Made by a program: the position numbers and the translations under genes
Notes under the pieces: model-generated
Seen by the model: the letters and a program-made list of their open reading frames with translations, nothing else
The model's database searches: none
What the model was told of the DNA's origin: nothing
Shown: in pieces, positions 7,664 through 16,265 of the stretch
Layout of the letters: each line of letters opens with the position of its first letter
How positions within the stretch are numbered: the first letter of the stretch is position 1
Assembly: GCF_000631985.1 (NCBI RefSeq)
Contig: NZ_JFYN01000016.1
Coordinates: 56,863 to 120,862 of the forward strand
Source of the DNA: Pseudomonas sp. RIT288
GTDB taxonomy: Bacteria; Pseudomonadota; Gammaproteobacteria; Pseudomonadales; Pseudomonadaceae
Direction: 5' to 3'
Length of the DNA stretch: 64,000 nt

Positions 7664-8949
7664 TGCACAAACTCCTGATTGAACTGCGTCCCGGCGATCA
7701 TTGCGCCTGCCCGACTGCTGTTGAAAAACTGCACCTGCGGATGCGCGGCGATATAACGCTCCAGCACGCACAGGTAACCGCGAAAGTTCAGCTGGGTGCT
7801 GACTCGTCGGCCATGGCCGTCCTGCACCCAATGCCGCGCCTGATCGACGCTCGGCCCCAGATCGCCGTCGTTCCAGCCGGCATGGGTCTTGTTCATCGGG
7901 AACGCGAAATCGGCGCCAAACAGGGTAATGCGCGACGCGCCCATTTTCACCGCCAGATCCACCGCCGGATGAATCACGCTGCCACCGACATGCAGTTGTC
8001 CGCGCGGATACTGCTCGCGCAACGCGGCGTAAACCGGACTGGCCGAGTAACCGCCGTAGCGCTTGCCCTTCCAGGCGGTCAGCACCGCAGGATCGCTCAT
8101 GGGCAGATACACCAGCGGAATGCCAGCGGACTCCTCGAACGGCAAATGCCGAAAGCTGATGCGCTGATCGATAGTGACCACCAGATCCGGGACGATGCCG
8201 TGTTCGCGCAGTGGCCGGTAAGCGGTATCGACGCATATCAACAATGCACGTTCAGCCTGTGCGTGCACCGCCGCCAGACGCTGGAAATGCCCTTCCAGGG
8301 TCGGCCCGGTGCCGATCACATAGATTTCCCGGCCCTTGGCGCTGCCGAACAACTGCGCCACATCGTCATCGCCCAGCAACACCGGCAGGCAGTCCTGCAA
8401 GCGCTGTTGAATGAACGGCAAGTGCGGATCGAACTCACGATTGTTGAAGCTCAGGTGCACTTCACTGACCAGCCGATCACGGATCTTCGCGTTGAAGTCA
8501 TCAGCCAGCAGCATCTCCGCCGGCAGGGCGAAAAACGGCGTGCAGATGTCTGACAGATCACCGGCATAGAACAGCTGCACGCGCGGATCTTCCAGCCATT
8601 GCCGTTGATCGAGGAGTTGCAGCACCAGCGCGAACAACGCGCCATTGAGGATATGCACGTACAACCGCTCAAGGCCAGCGCGCTCCAGCAGCACCGTCGG
8701 CAGATCACCGAGGCCAGTGCCATAGACATGCAACTGCGGTTTTTCCACCAGGCTGGCCGCCTGGATTCGGGCTTCGTGGACGCGGTCGTGGCGGCTGGTC
8801 AGTTGCACGCCATTGACGCTGAGCGTCGAGCCCAATCCCTGCACCAGTTCGGCTTGAACGACTGAGGTGTCTTCCGCCAGCAACCGCTCGAACAACGCCG
8901 GCCAGCGTTGCTGGATAACCTGGGCATTGGGTTGGAAAAACTCGCTCAT
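7660..8949 (-). CDS. Maf-type flagellin glycosyltransferase (DUF115, motility accessory factor)
   Basis: A 429-residue protein with the central DUF115/MAF_flag10 fold. The signature stretch EIYVIGTGPTLEGHFQRL (about residue 208 onward) resembles a nucleotide-sugar-binding GxGPSL motif, and ITLFGADFAFP with a following THA segment is typical of the family. Maf proteins transfer nonulosonic acids such as pseudaminic acid onto serine or threonine of flagellin before export. The clustering with pse genes and fliC supports that activity here. The start ATG at 8949 follows a terminator hairpin, so this gene and the small 3' partner may have their own promoter, which I could not pin down. Confidence 0.88.
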   Translation of the reverse strand: MSEFFQPNAQVIQQRWPALFERLLAEDTSVVQAELVQGLGSTLSVNGVQLTSRHDRVHEARIQAASLVEKPQLHVYGTGLGDLPTVLLERAGLERLYVHILNGALFALVLQLLDQRQWLEDPRVQLFYAGDLSDICTPFFALPAEMLLADDFNAKIRDRLVSEVHLSFNNREFDPHLPFIQQRLQDCLPVLLGDDDVAQLFGSAKGREIYVIGTGPTLEGHFQRLAAVHAQAERALLICVDTAYRPLREHGIVPDLVVTIDQRISFRHLPFEESAGIPLVYLPMSDPAVLTAWKGKRYGGYSASPVYAALREQYPRGQLHVGGSVIHPAVDLAVKMGASRITLFGADFAFPMNKTHAGWNDGDLGPSVDQARHWVQDGHGRRVSTQLNFRGYLCVLERYIAAHPQVQFFNSSRAGAMIAGTQFNQEFVQ

Positions 8950-8972
8950 GACGCCTCGCGTTTCGTTCGGGC

Positions 8973-9013
8973 AAAAAAATAGCGTTCAAGGGTAACCTTG
9001 AACGCTATTTTTG
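8973..9013 (-). terminator. Hairpin between the KAS III-like gene and the Maf gene
   Basis: Inverted repeat with arms AAAAATAGCGTTCAAGG and CCTTGAACGCTATTTTT, flanked by A/T runs on both sides. It lies 22 bases after the stop of the KAS III-like gene and should end the long rfb/pse transcript. Confidence 0.85.
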
Positions 9014-9034
9014 TATCCGCCGTTTTTAACCGAC

Positions 9035-9961
9035 TCAAGGACGATAGATGATCGCCGAGCCCCACGACAGACCGACACCGAAACCGCTCAGGGCAATGCG
9101 CTGCCAGTCGGAATCGAGTACGTGTTTCTCCAGCAGCAGCGGGATGCTCGACGACACGGTATTGCCGGTCTCGACCATGTCCTTGATGAACTTCTCCGGC
9201 TCGCCTTCGAAACGTCGCGCCACCGCATCGACGATCGCCGCACTGCCCTGGTGAATGCAGAAGGCGTCGATGTCGTCAGCCTTGAGGCCGGAGTCGTCGA
9301 GCAATTCGTGCAAGTGCGCCGGGACTTTGAGCAGCGCGAAGTTGAACACCTGACGGCCGTTCATGAAGAACACACCATCGGTGACTTTCAGGTGCGGTGC
9401 GCCGGAACCGTCGGTGCCGAACTTGGCCTTGCCCAGCGCCCAGGACGGGTCTTCGCCCATCCAGGTGGCGGTGGCGGCATCGCCGAACAGCATGGTGGTG
9501 TTGCGATCTTCCGGGTCGACGATTTTCGAATACGGGTCAGCGGTAATCAGCAGGCCGTTCTTCAGGCCGGCGGCTTCCATGAAGCCCTTGATCGCGTAGA
9601 TGCCGTAGACGTAACCGGAGCAGCCCAGGGAAATGTCGAACGCCGCGACATGGGTCGGCAGACCGAGTTTGTCCTGGACAATCGCCGCGGTGTGCGGCAG
9701 ACCTTCTTCGTCACCGTTCTGGGTGACGACGATCAGTGCGTCGATCGATTCACGCTTCAGTTCAGGGTTGCTGGCAAACAGCGCATTGGCCGCTTCCACG
9801 CACAGATCGGAGGTTTCCTGTTCAGCGTCTTTGCGCGGCAGGAAGGCCGAACCGATTTTGCCGAGGATGAATTCTTCATCCTTCTCGAATTTTGCACCTT
9901 GTGCGTAATTGTCCACGCCGGCTACAGGAACGTAGCTCGCAATGCTTTTTATGCCAATCAT
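9035..9961 (-). CDS. Ketoacyl-ACP synthase III-like protein of the glycosylation island
   Basis: A 308-residue thiolase-fold protein. The KAS III catalytic triad is present: Cys114 in DISLGCSGYVYG, His237 in CIHQGS and Asn267 in TGNTVSSS. The active-site motif IHQGS replaces the IHQAN of housekeeping FabH, pointing to a specialised condensing or acyl-transfer enzyme. KAS III homologues occur in Pseudomonas flagellin glycosylation islands, where they are thought to supply an acyl group for an amino sugar. I chose the start at 9961 (MIGIKSIASYVPVAG) because it aligns with the family N-terminus and has GGGAAG upstream; the longer reading adds an unlikely 39 residues. The 227-bp gap to pseI (9962-10188) shows no convincing terminator or promoter. 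Confidence 0.88.
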   Translation of the reverse strand: MIGIKSIASYVPVAGVDNYAQGAKFEKDEEFILGKIGSAFLPRKDAEQETSDLCVEAANALFASNPELKRESIDALIVVTQNGDEEGLPHTAAIVQDKLGLPTHVAAFDISLGCSGYVYGIYAIKGFMEAAGLKNGLLITADPYSKIVDPEDRNTTMLFGDAATATWMGEDPSWALGKAKFGTDGSGAPHLKVTDGVFFMNGRQVFNFALLKVPAHLHELLDDSGLKADDIDAFCIHQGSAAIVDAVARRFEGEPEKFIKDMVETGNTVSSSIPLLLEKHVLDSDWQRIALSGFGVGLSWGSAIIYRP

Positions 9962-10188
9962 TACGGCTTCCCAATAAAAAACAGCCCAAAACCACCGCTC
10001 GCAAGGATTCGAGGGGCGCCGACAAACAGAAAACGGCCGCCACGACGGGCAGCCACGGGGAGCGCAAAGGGCTATCACTGGAACCGATTACACGGCCAGG
10101 CGCCATCTCCCCGGTCAATACAATACAGTGAAGATGCGCGTTATGACTCGCAGGTCACGCTATTTTGCCGAATCGGGTGCAGATCGGG

Positions 10189-11241
10189 TTATTCGACCAA
10201 CGACCAGTCCAGCGGCGTGCCACGTTTGATCGCCTGACGAGCGCGGCGACCGAGGACGGCATCGGTGTGCTTGGGCGGCAGACCGAGGCCGGGGCGAATG
10301 GCGCGCAGGTTGTCCCGAGTAAAGGGATCACCCGCGGCCATGTCGGCGGCGATGTACAGCGAACGGCGATACACCACCGACTTGAGTTCGGCTTCCGTAG
10401 GGCCGTATTGCACGTGGCCCAAAGCCTGCCAGGCACGCTCGGTTTCCAGTACCAGGCTGGCCATTTCTACAGGCTCCAGCGAGAAACTGGCATCCACCCC
10501 ACCCGCCGAACGGTCGAGGGTAAAGTGCTTTTCCACCACCGTCGCCCCGAGCGCCACGGCGGCCACGGACACGCCAACGCCCATGGAGTGATCGGACAGC
10601 CCCACCTCGCAACCGAACAGCTCACGCAGATGCGGGATCGTGCGCACATTGCTGTTGAGCGGCGTTGCCGGGTAAGTGCTGGTGCACTTGAGCAGCACCA
10701 GATCCTTGCAGCCTGCCTCACGGGCAGCGCGCACGGTTTCGTCGAGTTCGGCGATGCTGGCCATGCCGGTGGAGATGATCAGCGGTTTGCCGGTCGCGGC
10801 TACACGGCGGATCAACGGCAGATCGGTGTTTTCGAAACTGGCGATCTTGTACGCCGGCACATCGAGGCTTTCGAGAAAGTCCACCGCCGTGTCATCGAAC
10901 GGCGTCGAGAACGCGAGCATGCCCAGCTCTTTGGCCCGGGCGAAAATCGGCGCGTGCCATTCCCACGGGGTGTGGGCCTTCTCGTACAGCTCGTACAGCG
11001 AAGTACCGGCCCACAGACTGTTCGGGTCCCTGATGAAAAACTCGCCCTCGGCCAGATCCAGGGTCATGGTCTGCGCGGTGTAAGTCTGCAACTTCAAGGC
11101 ATGCGCGCCAGCCCTGGCGGCGGCCTCGACAATCTGCAGGGCCACCTCCAGCGACTGGTTATGGTTGCCGCTCATTTCGGCAATGATGAACGGCGGCGCA
11201 TCGGCACCGATCAGACGCTCGCCAATCTTGAAACTACTCAT
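10189..11241 (-). CDS. pseI: Pseudaminic acid synthase PseI
   Basis: A 350-residue NeuB-family synthase. It condenses 2,4-diacetamido-2,4,6-trideoxy-L-altrose with phosphoenolpyruvate to give pseudaminic acid. The N-terminal TIM barrel carries FIIAEMSGNHNQSLEVA, KLQTYTAQTMT, and the SDHSMG and EKHFTLDRSAGGVD motifs. The C-terminal SAF/antifreeze-like domain starts at about residue 285 (RRSLYIAADMAAGDPFTRDNLRAIRPGLGL). It overlaps the pseG-pseH fusion by 8 bp. The PseI-specific EMSGNHNQ instead of NeuB's EIGxNHxG supports pseudaminic rather than sialic acid. Confidence 0.95.
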   Translation of the reverse strand: MSSFKIGERLIGADAPPFIIAEMSGNHNQSLEVALQIVEAAARAGAHALKLQTYTAQTMTLDLAEGEFFIRDPNSLWAGTSLYELYEKAHTPWEWHAPIFARAKELGMLAFSTPFDDTAVDFLESLDVPAYKIASFENTDLPLIRRVAATGKPLIISTGMASIAELDETVRAAREAGCKDLVLLKCTSTYPATPLNSNVRTIPHLRELFGCEVGLSDHSMGVGVSVAAVALGATVVEKHFTLDRSAGGVDASFSLEPVEMASLVLETERAWQALGHVQYGPTEAELKSVVYRRSLYIAADMAAGDPFTRDNLRAIRPGLGLPPKHTDAVLGRRARQAIKRGTPLDWSLVE

Positions 11242-12739
11242 CGCGGTGATCCTTCAAAACCTTGGTGAACGCGCAGGTACTCTGGGTGAATCCGGCGTCA
11301 CGAAACACATTCAAAGACGGACGATTGCCCGGCAGGACCTGAGCGGTAATGGCGGTCATCTGCGGCCAGTGCTCGCGGGCGAACACCTCACCTCGCGCCA
11401 GCAGCGCCCTGCCCCAACCCAGACCGAAACGTCCGTCCAGCAGATACAGCGACACTTCAGCCTCGAATCCACGCAAGTCATAGCGCAAGACGCCAACCGC
11501 GCCGTCATCGGCCTCGGCAATCAACAGCAGGCGCTGCGGGTTGCACAGGCTCGCATTCAGCAAGCCCAAGTGCTGCGGCCATTCGATTGCAGCCGTGTCC
11601 AGTGACCAGCGCCGTACAGCCTCGGCATTGCGCCCCTCGAACAGCAATTGCGCATCACCGAGGGTCGCCGGGCGCAGCTTGAGCACCGCACCGGCCAGCG
11701 CCGCCGCCACGCGCAACGCACCGCGCCCATCGACCAGTTGGCGTGAACGCTCGGCCAGACTTTGGCGCAGATAGACATTGTCGACGACAAAACCGATGGC
11801 GTCGCGCAATTGCTCGACGCTGACCTGTTCACGGGCGCCCAGGAACACATGCGCCCCCGCCGCCGCCATCACTTCGCCGTTGACCTGCTGATTGTTCGAT
11901 ACCGCGATGCACAGAGTTGGCAGGCCCAGAGCCGCACGCTCCCAACTGGTGCCGCCACCGGCACCGATAAACAGATCGGCCGCGCTCATGCGTTGCTGGA
12001 AATCGCTGACGAAACTGTGCAGGCGCCAATGCGGCCGTGTTTCGGCCAGTGCCTGCATTTGTGCCCACGCAGGATTGTCTGCACCGGCGACGAAATCCAC
12101 TTCCAGCTCGGTGAAATCCTTCAGTGCCAACATCGCGTGATGAGTCTGCATCGCCGCGTCGAAACCACCGAAATTCACCAGCACCCGGCGGGCCTTGGGT
12201 TTGATCTCGATGGCCGGGCAGACGAATTCTTCACGCAGCATGGCGTAACGCGGGCCGAGCAAGGTGCGGCAATCGGCGGGCAGCAGCGGCGCGTAGTTTT
12301 CGCTGAGACCGGACAGGTTCTGATTGAGCAGCAGATCAACGCTGTAATGCCGGGTGGCGAGATCGTCCACCGCCGCGATCCGAGGCGCCCAACGACGGGC
12401 AGCGGTCTGCCACTGATAGTCGAGGCCGTAGTGGTCGGCAATGATCCAGTCGAATGCGGCGTGACCTGCCAGCAAGGCGTCCAGAGCATCGATGTCAGCC
12501 TGCCATGGCAGCATCGATTCGATGGCTTGCTGCGGGTCTTCGTCAGGGTAGACATCCGGCAATGCGAAGGTCTCGAAACCTTCGGCAGCCAAGGCATCGA
12601 GCCGATGCCCCGGCAACCGCCGGCAGGCAAAGGCGACATGACTGCCCTGTTTGCGCAGCACTCGCGCCAGCGTCAGGCAGCGGGCGATGTGGCCACTGCC
12701 AATGGTCGGCGAAGCGTCAGCGCGGATCAGCACTCTCAT
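11234..12739 (-). CDS. Bifunctional PseG-PseH fusion (UDP-sugar hydrolase + N-acetyltransferase)
   Basis: A 501-residue protein made of two pathway enzymes. Residues 1 to about 345 are PseG, a GT-B-like hydrolase that removes UDP from UDP-2,4-diacetamido-2,4,6-trideoxy-L-altrose; the GSGHIARCLTLA loop and FIGAGGGTSWERAALGLPTLCIA are visible. Residues about 350-501 are a GNAT acetyltransferase corresponding to PseH (GLGWGRALLARG, then PGNRPSLNVFRDAGF), which acetylates N-4 of the aminosugar. In Campylobacter and Helicobacter the two are separate genes. The fusion contains no frameshift and has 4-8 bp overlaps with pseF and pseI. Confidence 0.93.
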   Translation of the reverse strand: MRVLIRADASPTIGSGHIARCLTLARVLRKQGSHVAFACRRLPGHRLDALAAEGFETFALPDVYPDEDPQQAIESMLPWQADIDALDALLAGHAAFDWIIADHYGLDYQWQTAARRWAPRIAAVDDLATRHYSVDLLLNQNLSGLSENYAPLLPADCRTLLGPRYAMLREEFVCPAIEIKPKARRVLVNFGGFDAAMQTHHAMLALKDFTELEVDFVAGADNPAWAQMQALAETRPHWRLHSFVSDFQQRMSAADLFIGAGGGTSWERAALGLPTLCIAVSNNQQVNGEVMAAAGAHVFLGAREQVSVEQLRDAIGFVVDNVYLRQSLAERSRQLVDGRGALRVAAALAGAVLKLRPATLGDAQLLFEGRNAEAVRRWSLDTAAIEWPQHLGLLNASLCNPQRLLLIAEADDGAVGVLRYDLRGFEAEVSLYLLDGRFGLGWGRALLARGEVFAREHWPQMTAITAQVLPGNRPSLNVFRDAGFTQSTCAFTKVLKDHRDE

Positions 12740-13431
12740 TGCAGTTCTCCGCCGGCCTTGAGCGCGGCGTAGAGGTATTCGGCGCGCTTCCAGTCTTGCA
12801 GCGTATCGATGTCCTGCACCAGATGCCGCGGCAGTATCACCGGCAGGCTGGCGGGTGAATACAACACATCACCGCGCAACCACGCCTCGCTACGGCCCCA
12901 GTAGAACTGGCCGGCGTCCTGAAAGGCGTCGGGCAGATCCTGCGAGCGGGTGTTGCGAAATTCCGGGTACAACGCGGTAAGCGCGCCCTCTGCGTCCAGC
13001 GTCAGCGCCCGCTGCACCGGGAAACCAAAGCTGCACACTGAGAACGTGAAGGCTTTGTCCGGGTGCTGCTGCAGCAGCTCAAATCCTTGCCGCAGAAATC
13101 GCGCCTGCAACAACGGCGCGGTGGCGTATACGCAGCAGGCATATTCAAAGACCGGCAATTGCTGCAAGGCATGCACAATCACCGCAGCGGTGCCGGTGAA
13201 ATCATCCGCCAGTTCAGCCGGGCGCAGGAACGGCACTTGCGCGCCATGGGCTCGCGCCAACTCGGCAATTTCGGCGTCATCGGTACTGACCACGACCTGT
13301 TCGAACAGGCCACTGTCGAGCGCCGTACGGATCGAGCGAACAATCATTGGCACGCCGTCGAACGGCAACAGATTCTTGCGCGGGATGCGCTTGCTGCCGC
13401 CACGGGCCGGGATGATTGCAACGCTGCTCAA
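12736..13431 (-). CDS. pseF: CMP-pseudaminic acid synthetase PseF
   Basis: A 231-residue cytidylyltransferase that activates pseudaminic acid with CTP. The N-terminal nucleotide-binding motif IIPARGGSKRIPRKN (residues 6-20) is diagnostic of CMP-nonulosonate synthetases, and the ending RHLVQDIDTLQDWKRAEYLY is typical of PseF. The start codon is TTG (13429-13431). It overlaps the stop of the upstream methyltransferase in a TTGA junction, and no ATG exists before the essential motif. The end overlaps pseG by 4 bp. The product, CMP-Pse, is the likely donor for the Maf-type transferase. Confidence 0.95.
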   Translation of the reverse strand: MSSVAIIPARGGSKRIPRKNLLPFDGVPMIVRSIRTALDSGLFEQVVVSTDDAEIAELARAHGAQVPFLRPAELADDFTGTAAVIVHALQQLPVFEYACCVYATAPLLQARFLRQGFELLQQHPDKAFTFSVCSFGFPVQRALTLDAEGALTALYPEFRNTRSQDLPDAFQDAGQFYWGRSEAWLRGDVLYSPASLPVILPRHLVQDIDTLQDWKRAEYLYAALKAGGELQ

Positions 13432-14048
13432 GGACGTTTTTCCAGCAGGAACCAGGTGACGTCGTCCGCCGGGAATTGCGGATCACGGTGATAAACAAAG
13501 CCGTAATCGAGCAGTTGCAGATCCGGATAGCGATCAAGTATTTCGCCAGCGAAATCGCGCTTGAACAGTTTGCCGCTGTTGCCGCGATAGGACACTTCCA
13601 CCGGCGCCGGATTGTAATACTCGGCGATCAGGATGTAGCGCTGGCTCAACGCATACAACTGCGCATAGGCGGTCGGCAGCAGCTCCGGCGCCAGATGGAT
13701 CAGCACGCCTTTGCTCAGGGTCAGGTCGTAATTGCGCTCGCGGAGAAAGTCGAACAGCGAGCCGTGCCAGATCTGCGCGATGCCCAGTGCCCGCGCCTGA
13801 GCACAGGCGTTTTGATTGATCTCGACGCCGAACAATTCACTGTGCGGCAGCAGTTGATGCAGCGCCTGCAGGTTGTTGCCGGCATTGGTGCCCAGCTCAA
13901 CCACACTGTCGATGCGCCCGGCGCGGCTCAGGGCCTTGGCGAACAGCGCCAGATTGGCCGCCACCAGCGGCTGACCGACGTTGCGATCGACGTACTGGTT
14001 GCCGAAATCGCCCTGCCAGAATTTTTCCTGCTCACTCAGATCACGCAT
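13428..14048 (-). CDS. Pseudaminic acid biosynthesis-associated SAM methyltransferase
   Basis: A 206-residue class I methyltransferase. SAM-binding motif I is seen at VVELGTNAGNNLQAL (about residues 49-63), with an acidic ending in FGVEINQNA. The sequence DLTLSKGVLIHLAPELL is typical of the small methylase often found beside pseB/pseC/pseF/pseI (Pse_Me-ase type). Its substrate is unknown; it may methylate the nonulosonic acid or its N-acyl group. It lies between pseC (31 bp gap) and pseF (4 bp overlap), so it is part of the pse unit. Confidence 0.88.
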   Translation of the reverse strand: MRDLSEQEKFWQGDFGNQYVDRNVGQPLVAANLALFAKALSRAGRIDSVVELGTNAGNNLQALHQLLPHSELFGVEINQNACAQARALGIAQIWHGSLFDFLRERNYDLTLSKGVLIHLAPELLPTAYAQLYALSQRYILIAEYYNPAPVEVSYRGNSGKLFKRDFAGEILDRYPDLQLLDYGFVYHRDPQFPADDVTWFLLEKRP

Positions 14049-14079
14049 TGCACAGTCTCATTCACCGCCGCAGCGGGAT

Positions 14080-15237
14080 TTATTCGGTCAGCCGGCGCAA
14101 TTGCTCGACCACATGATCCTGCTGCTCATCACTGAGCAACGGATACAGCGGCAGGCTGATCGCCTCGGCGTAATAACGCTCGGCTTCGGGGAAGTCACCT
14201 TCGGCAAAACCCAGGTCGCGATAGTACGGCTGCAAATGCACCGGAATATAGTGCAGGTTCACGCCGATGCCGGCGGCACGCAAGCCTTCGAACACCTGAC
14301 GGTGGGTCAGGCCGATGCGCTCGGTCTGCAGGCGCACCACGTACAGGTGCCACGCCGATTCTGCCTCCGGCTGCGCGCCGGGCAAGGTCAGCGGCAGATA
14401 GGCCAGCAAACGCTCGTAACGCGCGGCCAGTTCGCGACGACGGGCGATGAAACCGTCCAGTTTGGCCAGTTGCGACAGACCCAGCGCCGCCTGCAAATCG
14501 GTGATCCGGTAATTGAAGCCCAGCTCGATCTGCTGGTAATACCACGGGCCGTGGCTGGGTTCGCTCATTTGCTGCGGATCGCGGGTCATGCCATGGCTGC
14601 GCAGGCGTTGCAGACGCTCGGCCAGTTGCGGGCGATTGGTCAGCACCATGCCGCCTTCGGCGCTGGTGATGATTTTCACCGGGTGAAAACTGAACACGGT
14701 CATCGCCGCAAATTCCCCGCAACCCACCGGACGCCCGGCGTAACTGGCGCCCACCGCATGCGAGGCATCTTCGATCACGGTGAAGTTGTAGCGCTCGGCC
14801 AGTTCGGCAATCTTGCGCAGGTCGCAGCTCTGCCCGGAGAACGCCACCGCCACCAACACTTTCGGCAGCGTGCCGTCCTGCTCGGCCTGATCGAGCTTCG
14901 CGGCGAGGGCGAAGGCATCGAGGTTCCAGGTCAGCGGATCGATGTCGACGAAATCGACGTCGGCGCCACAATAGCGCCCGCAGTTGGCCGAGGCCAGAAA
15001 AGTGTTCGGCGTGGTCCACAAGCGATCGCCCGGGCCCAGGCCGGCAGCAAGGCAGGCAATGTGCAGCGCCGCGGTGGCGTTGCACACCGCCACCGCGAAG
15101 TCGGCCTGGCAACGTTCGGCCATCGCCTGCTCGAAGCGCTCGATAGTCGGGCCCTGGGTCAGCCAGTCCGATTGCAGGACCTCGACCACCGCATCGATGT
15201 CCGTCTGATCAACGCTCTGGCGACCGTAGGGAATCAT
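14080..15237 (-). CDS. pseC: PLP aminotransferase PseC
   Basis: A 385-residue DegT/DnrJ/EryC1-family aminotransferase. It converts UDP-2-acetamido-2,6-dideoxy-L-arabino-4-hexulose to the 4-amino-L-altrose derivative, using glutamate and PLP. The PLP-binding lysine is Lys188 in VFSFHPVKIITSAEGGM; EDASHAVGASYAGRPVG and the N-terminal YGRQSVDQTDIDAVVEVLQSD segment are typical PseC. The 5' end overlaps pseB by 4 bp, matching the reaction order. No truncation is visible. Confidence 0.96.
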   Translation of the reverse strand: MIPYGRQSVDQTDIDAVVEVLQSDWLTQGPTIERFEQAMAERCQADFAVAVCNATAALHIACLAAGLGPGDRLWTTPNTFLASANCGRYCGADVDFVDIDPLTWNLDAFALAAKLDQAEQDGTLPKVLVAVAFSGQSCDLRKIAELAERYNFTVIEDASHAVGASYAGRPVGCGEFAAMTVFSFHPVKIITSAEGGMVLTNRPQLAERLQRLRSHGMTRDPQQMSEPSHGPWYYQQIELGFNYRITDLQAALGLSQLAKLDGFIARRRELAARYERLLAYLPLTLPGAQPEAESAWHLYVVRLQTERIGLTHRQVFEGLRAAGIGVNLHYIPVHLQPYYRDLGFAEGDFPEAERYYAEAISLPLYPLLSDEQQDHVVEQLRRLTE

Positions 15238-16235
15238 GCCGACAACTTCGCGTGCAGCTCGGCGATCTGCCCGACCGAGAGGTAGTGCGGATTGGTGTCG
15301 GAGCGGTATTCGAAATCTTCACTCACCGGCCGACCACGTTCGCCGAGCTTGTCGACGGCAAAATCGACATCGACGCTGGTGAAGCGGATCGAGGGCTGAA
15401 TGGTGTAGTGGTCTTCGAACTCCAGGGTCATCCGCGCATCGTCCAGCGGCACCATCAGTTCATGCAGTTTTTCCCCCGGACGAATACCGACGTTCGTGTG
15501 CGGCAGATGCTCGGCCATGCCCCGCGCCAGATCGACGATGCGGATCGACGGGATCTTCGGTACGAACACTTCGCCGCCGTGCATCCGCGCAAAGCTGTCG
15601 AGGACGAACTGCACGCCGTGATCGAGGGTGATCCAGAAGCGCGTCATGCGCTCGTCGGTGATCGGCAGCTCCTGCGCACCGTCGGCAATCAGCTTGCTGA
15701 AGAACGGCACCACCGACCCCCGCGAGCCCGCCACGTTGCCGTAGCGCACCACGGCAAAACGCGTTTGTTGTTCGCCGGCAATGTTGTTGGCGGCGACGAA
15801 CAGTTTGTCCGACAGCAGCTTGGTCGCACCGTACAGGTTGATCGGGCTGGCCGCTTTGTCGGTGGACAGTGCCACAACCTTTTTCACGCCGTTATCGATG
15901 GCGGCGGCGATGATGTTCTCCGCGCCATTGACGTTGGTGCGGATGCACTCGGTGGGGTTGTACTCCGCCGCCGGCACCTGCTTGAGCGCCGCCGCGTGCA
16001 CCACGTAGTCGATGCCGCGCATGGCCTGCCGCAGACGGTCGGCGTCGCGCACGTCACCGAGAAAATAACGCATGCACGGCGCGTTGAACGTCTGCTGCAT
16101 TTCGTACTGCTTGAGTTCATCGCGGGAGAACACCACCACGCGCTTGGGCTGGTATTGCTCAAGCAGACGGGCGATGAATTTGCGCCCGAACGAGCCGGTG
16201 CCGCCAGAGATGAAGATTGATTTACCGTTGAACAT
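15234..16235 (-). CDS. pseB: UDP-GlcNAc 4,6-dehydratase (inverting) PseB
   Basis: A 333-residue short-chain dehydratase catalysing the first committed step to pseudaminic acid: 4,6-dehydration of UDP-GlcNAc with C5 inversion. The NADP-binding loop GGTGSFGRKF lies at residues 11-20. The ALKQVPAAEYNP and STDKAASPINLYGATK motifs mark the FlaA1/PseB family, whose catalytic residues replace the usual Thr/Tyr pair with Asp-Lys and a downstream Tyr. It lies 30 bp after the large glycosyltransferase gene and overlaps pseC by 4 bp. Confidence 0.96.
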   Translation of the reverse strand: MFNGKSIFISGGTGSFGRKFIARLLEQYQPKRVVVFSRDELKQYEMQQTFNAPCMRYFLGDVRDADRLRQAMRGIDYVVHAAALKQVPAAEYNPTECIRTNVNGAENIIAAAIDNGVKKVVALSTDKAASPINLYGATKLLSDKLFVAANNIAGEQQTRFAVVRYGNVAGSRGSVVPFFSKLIADGAQELPITDERMTRFWITLDHGVQFVLDSFARMHGGEVFVPKIPSIRIVDLARGMAEHLPHTNVGIRPGEKLHELMVPLDDARMTLEFEDHYTIQPSIRFTSVDVDFAVDKLGERGRPVSEDFEYRSDTNPHYLSVGQIAELHAKLSA

Positions 16236-16265
16236 GTGCTGATTCCTGTTCCTTGTCCGACGGAC

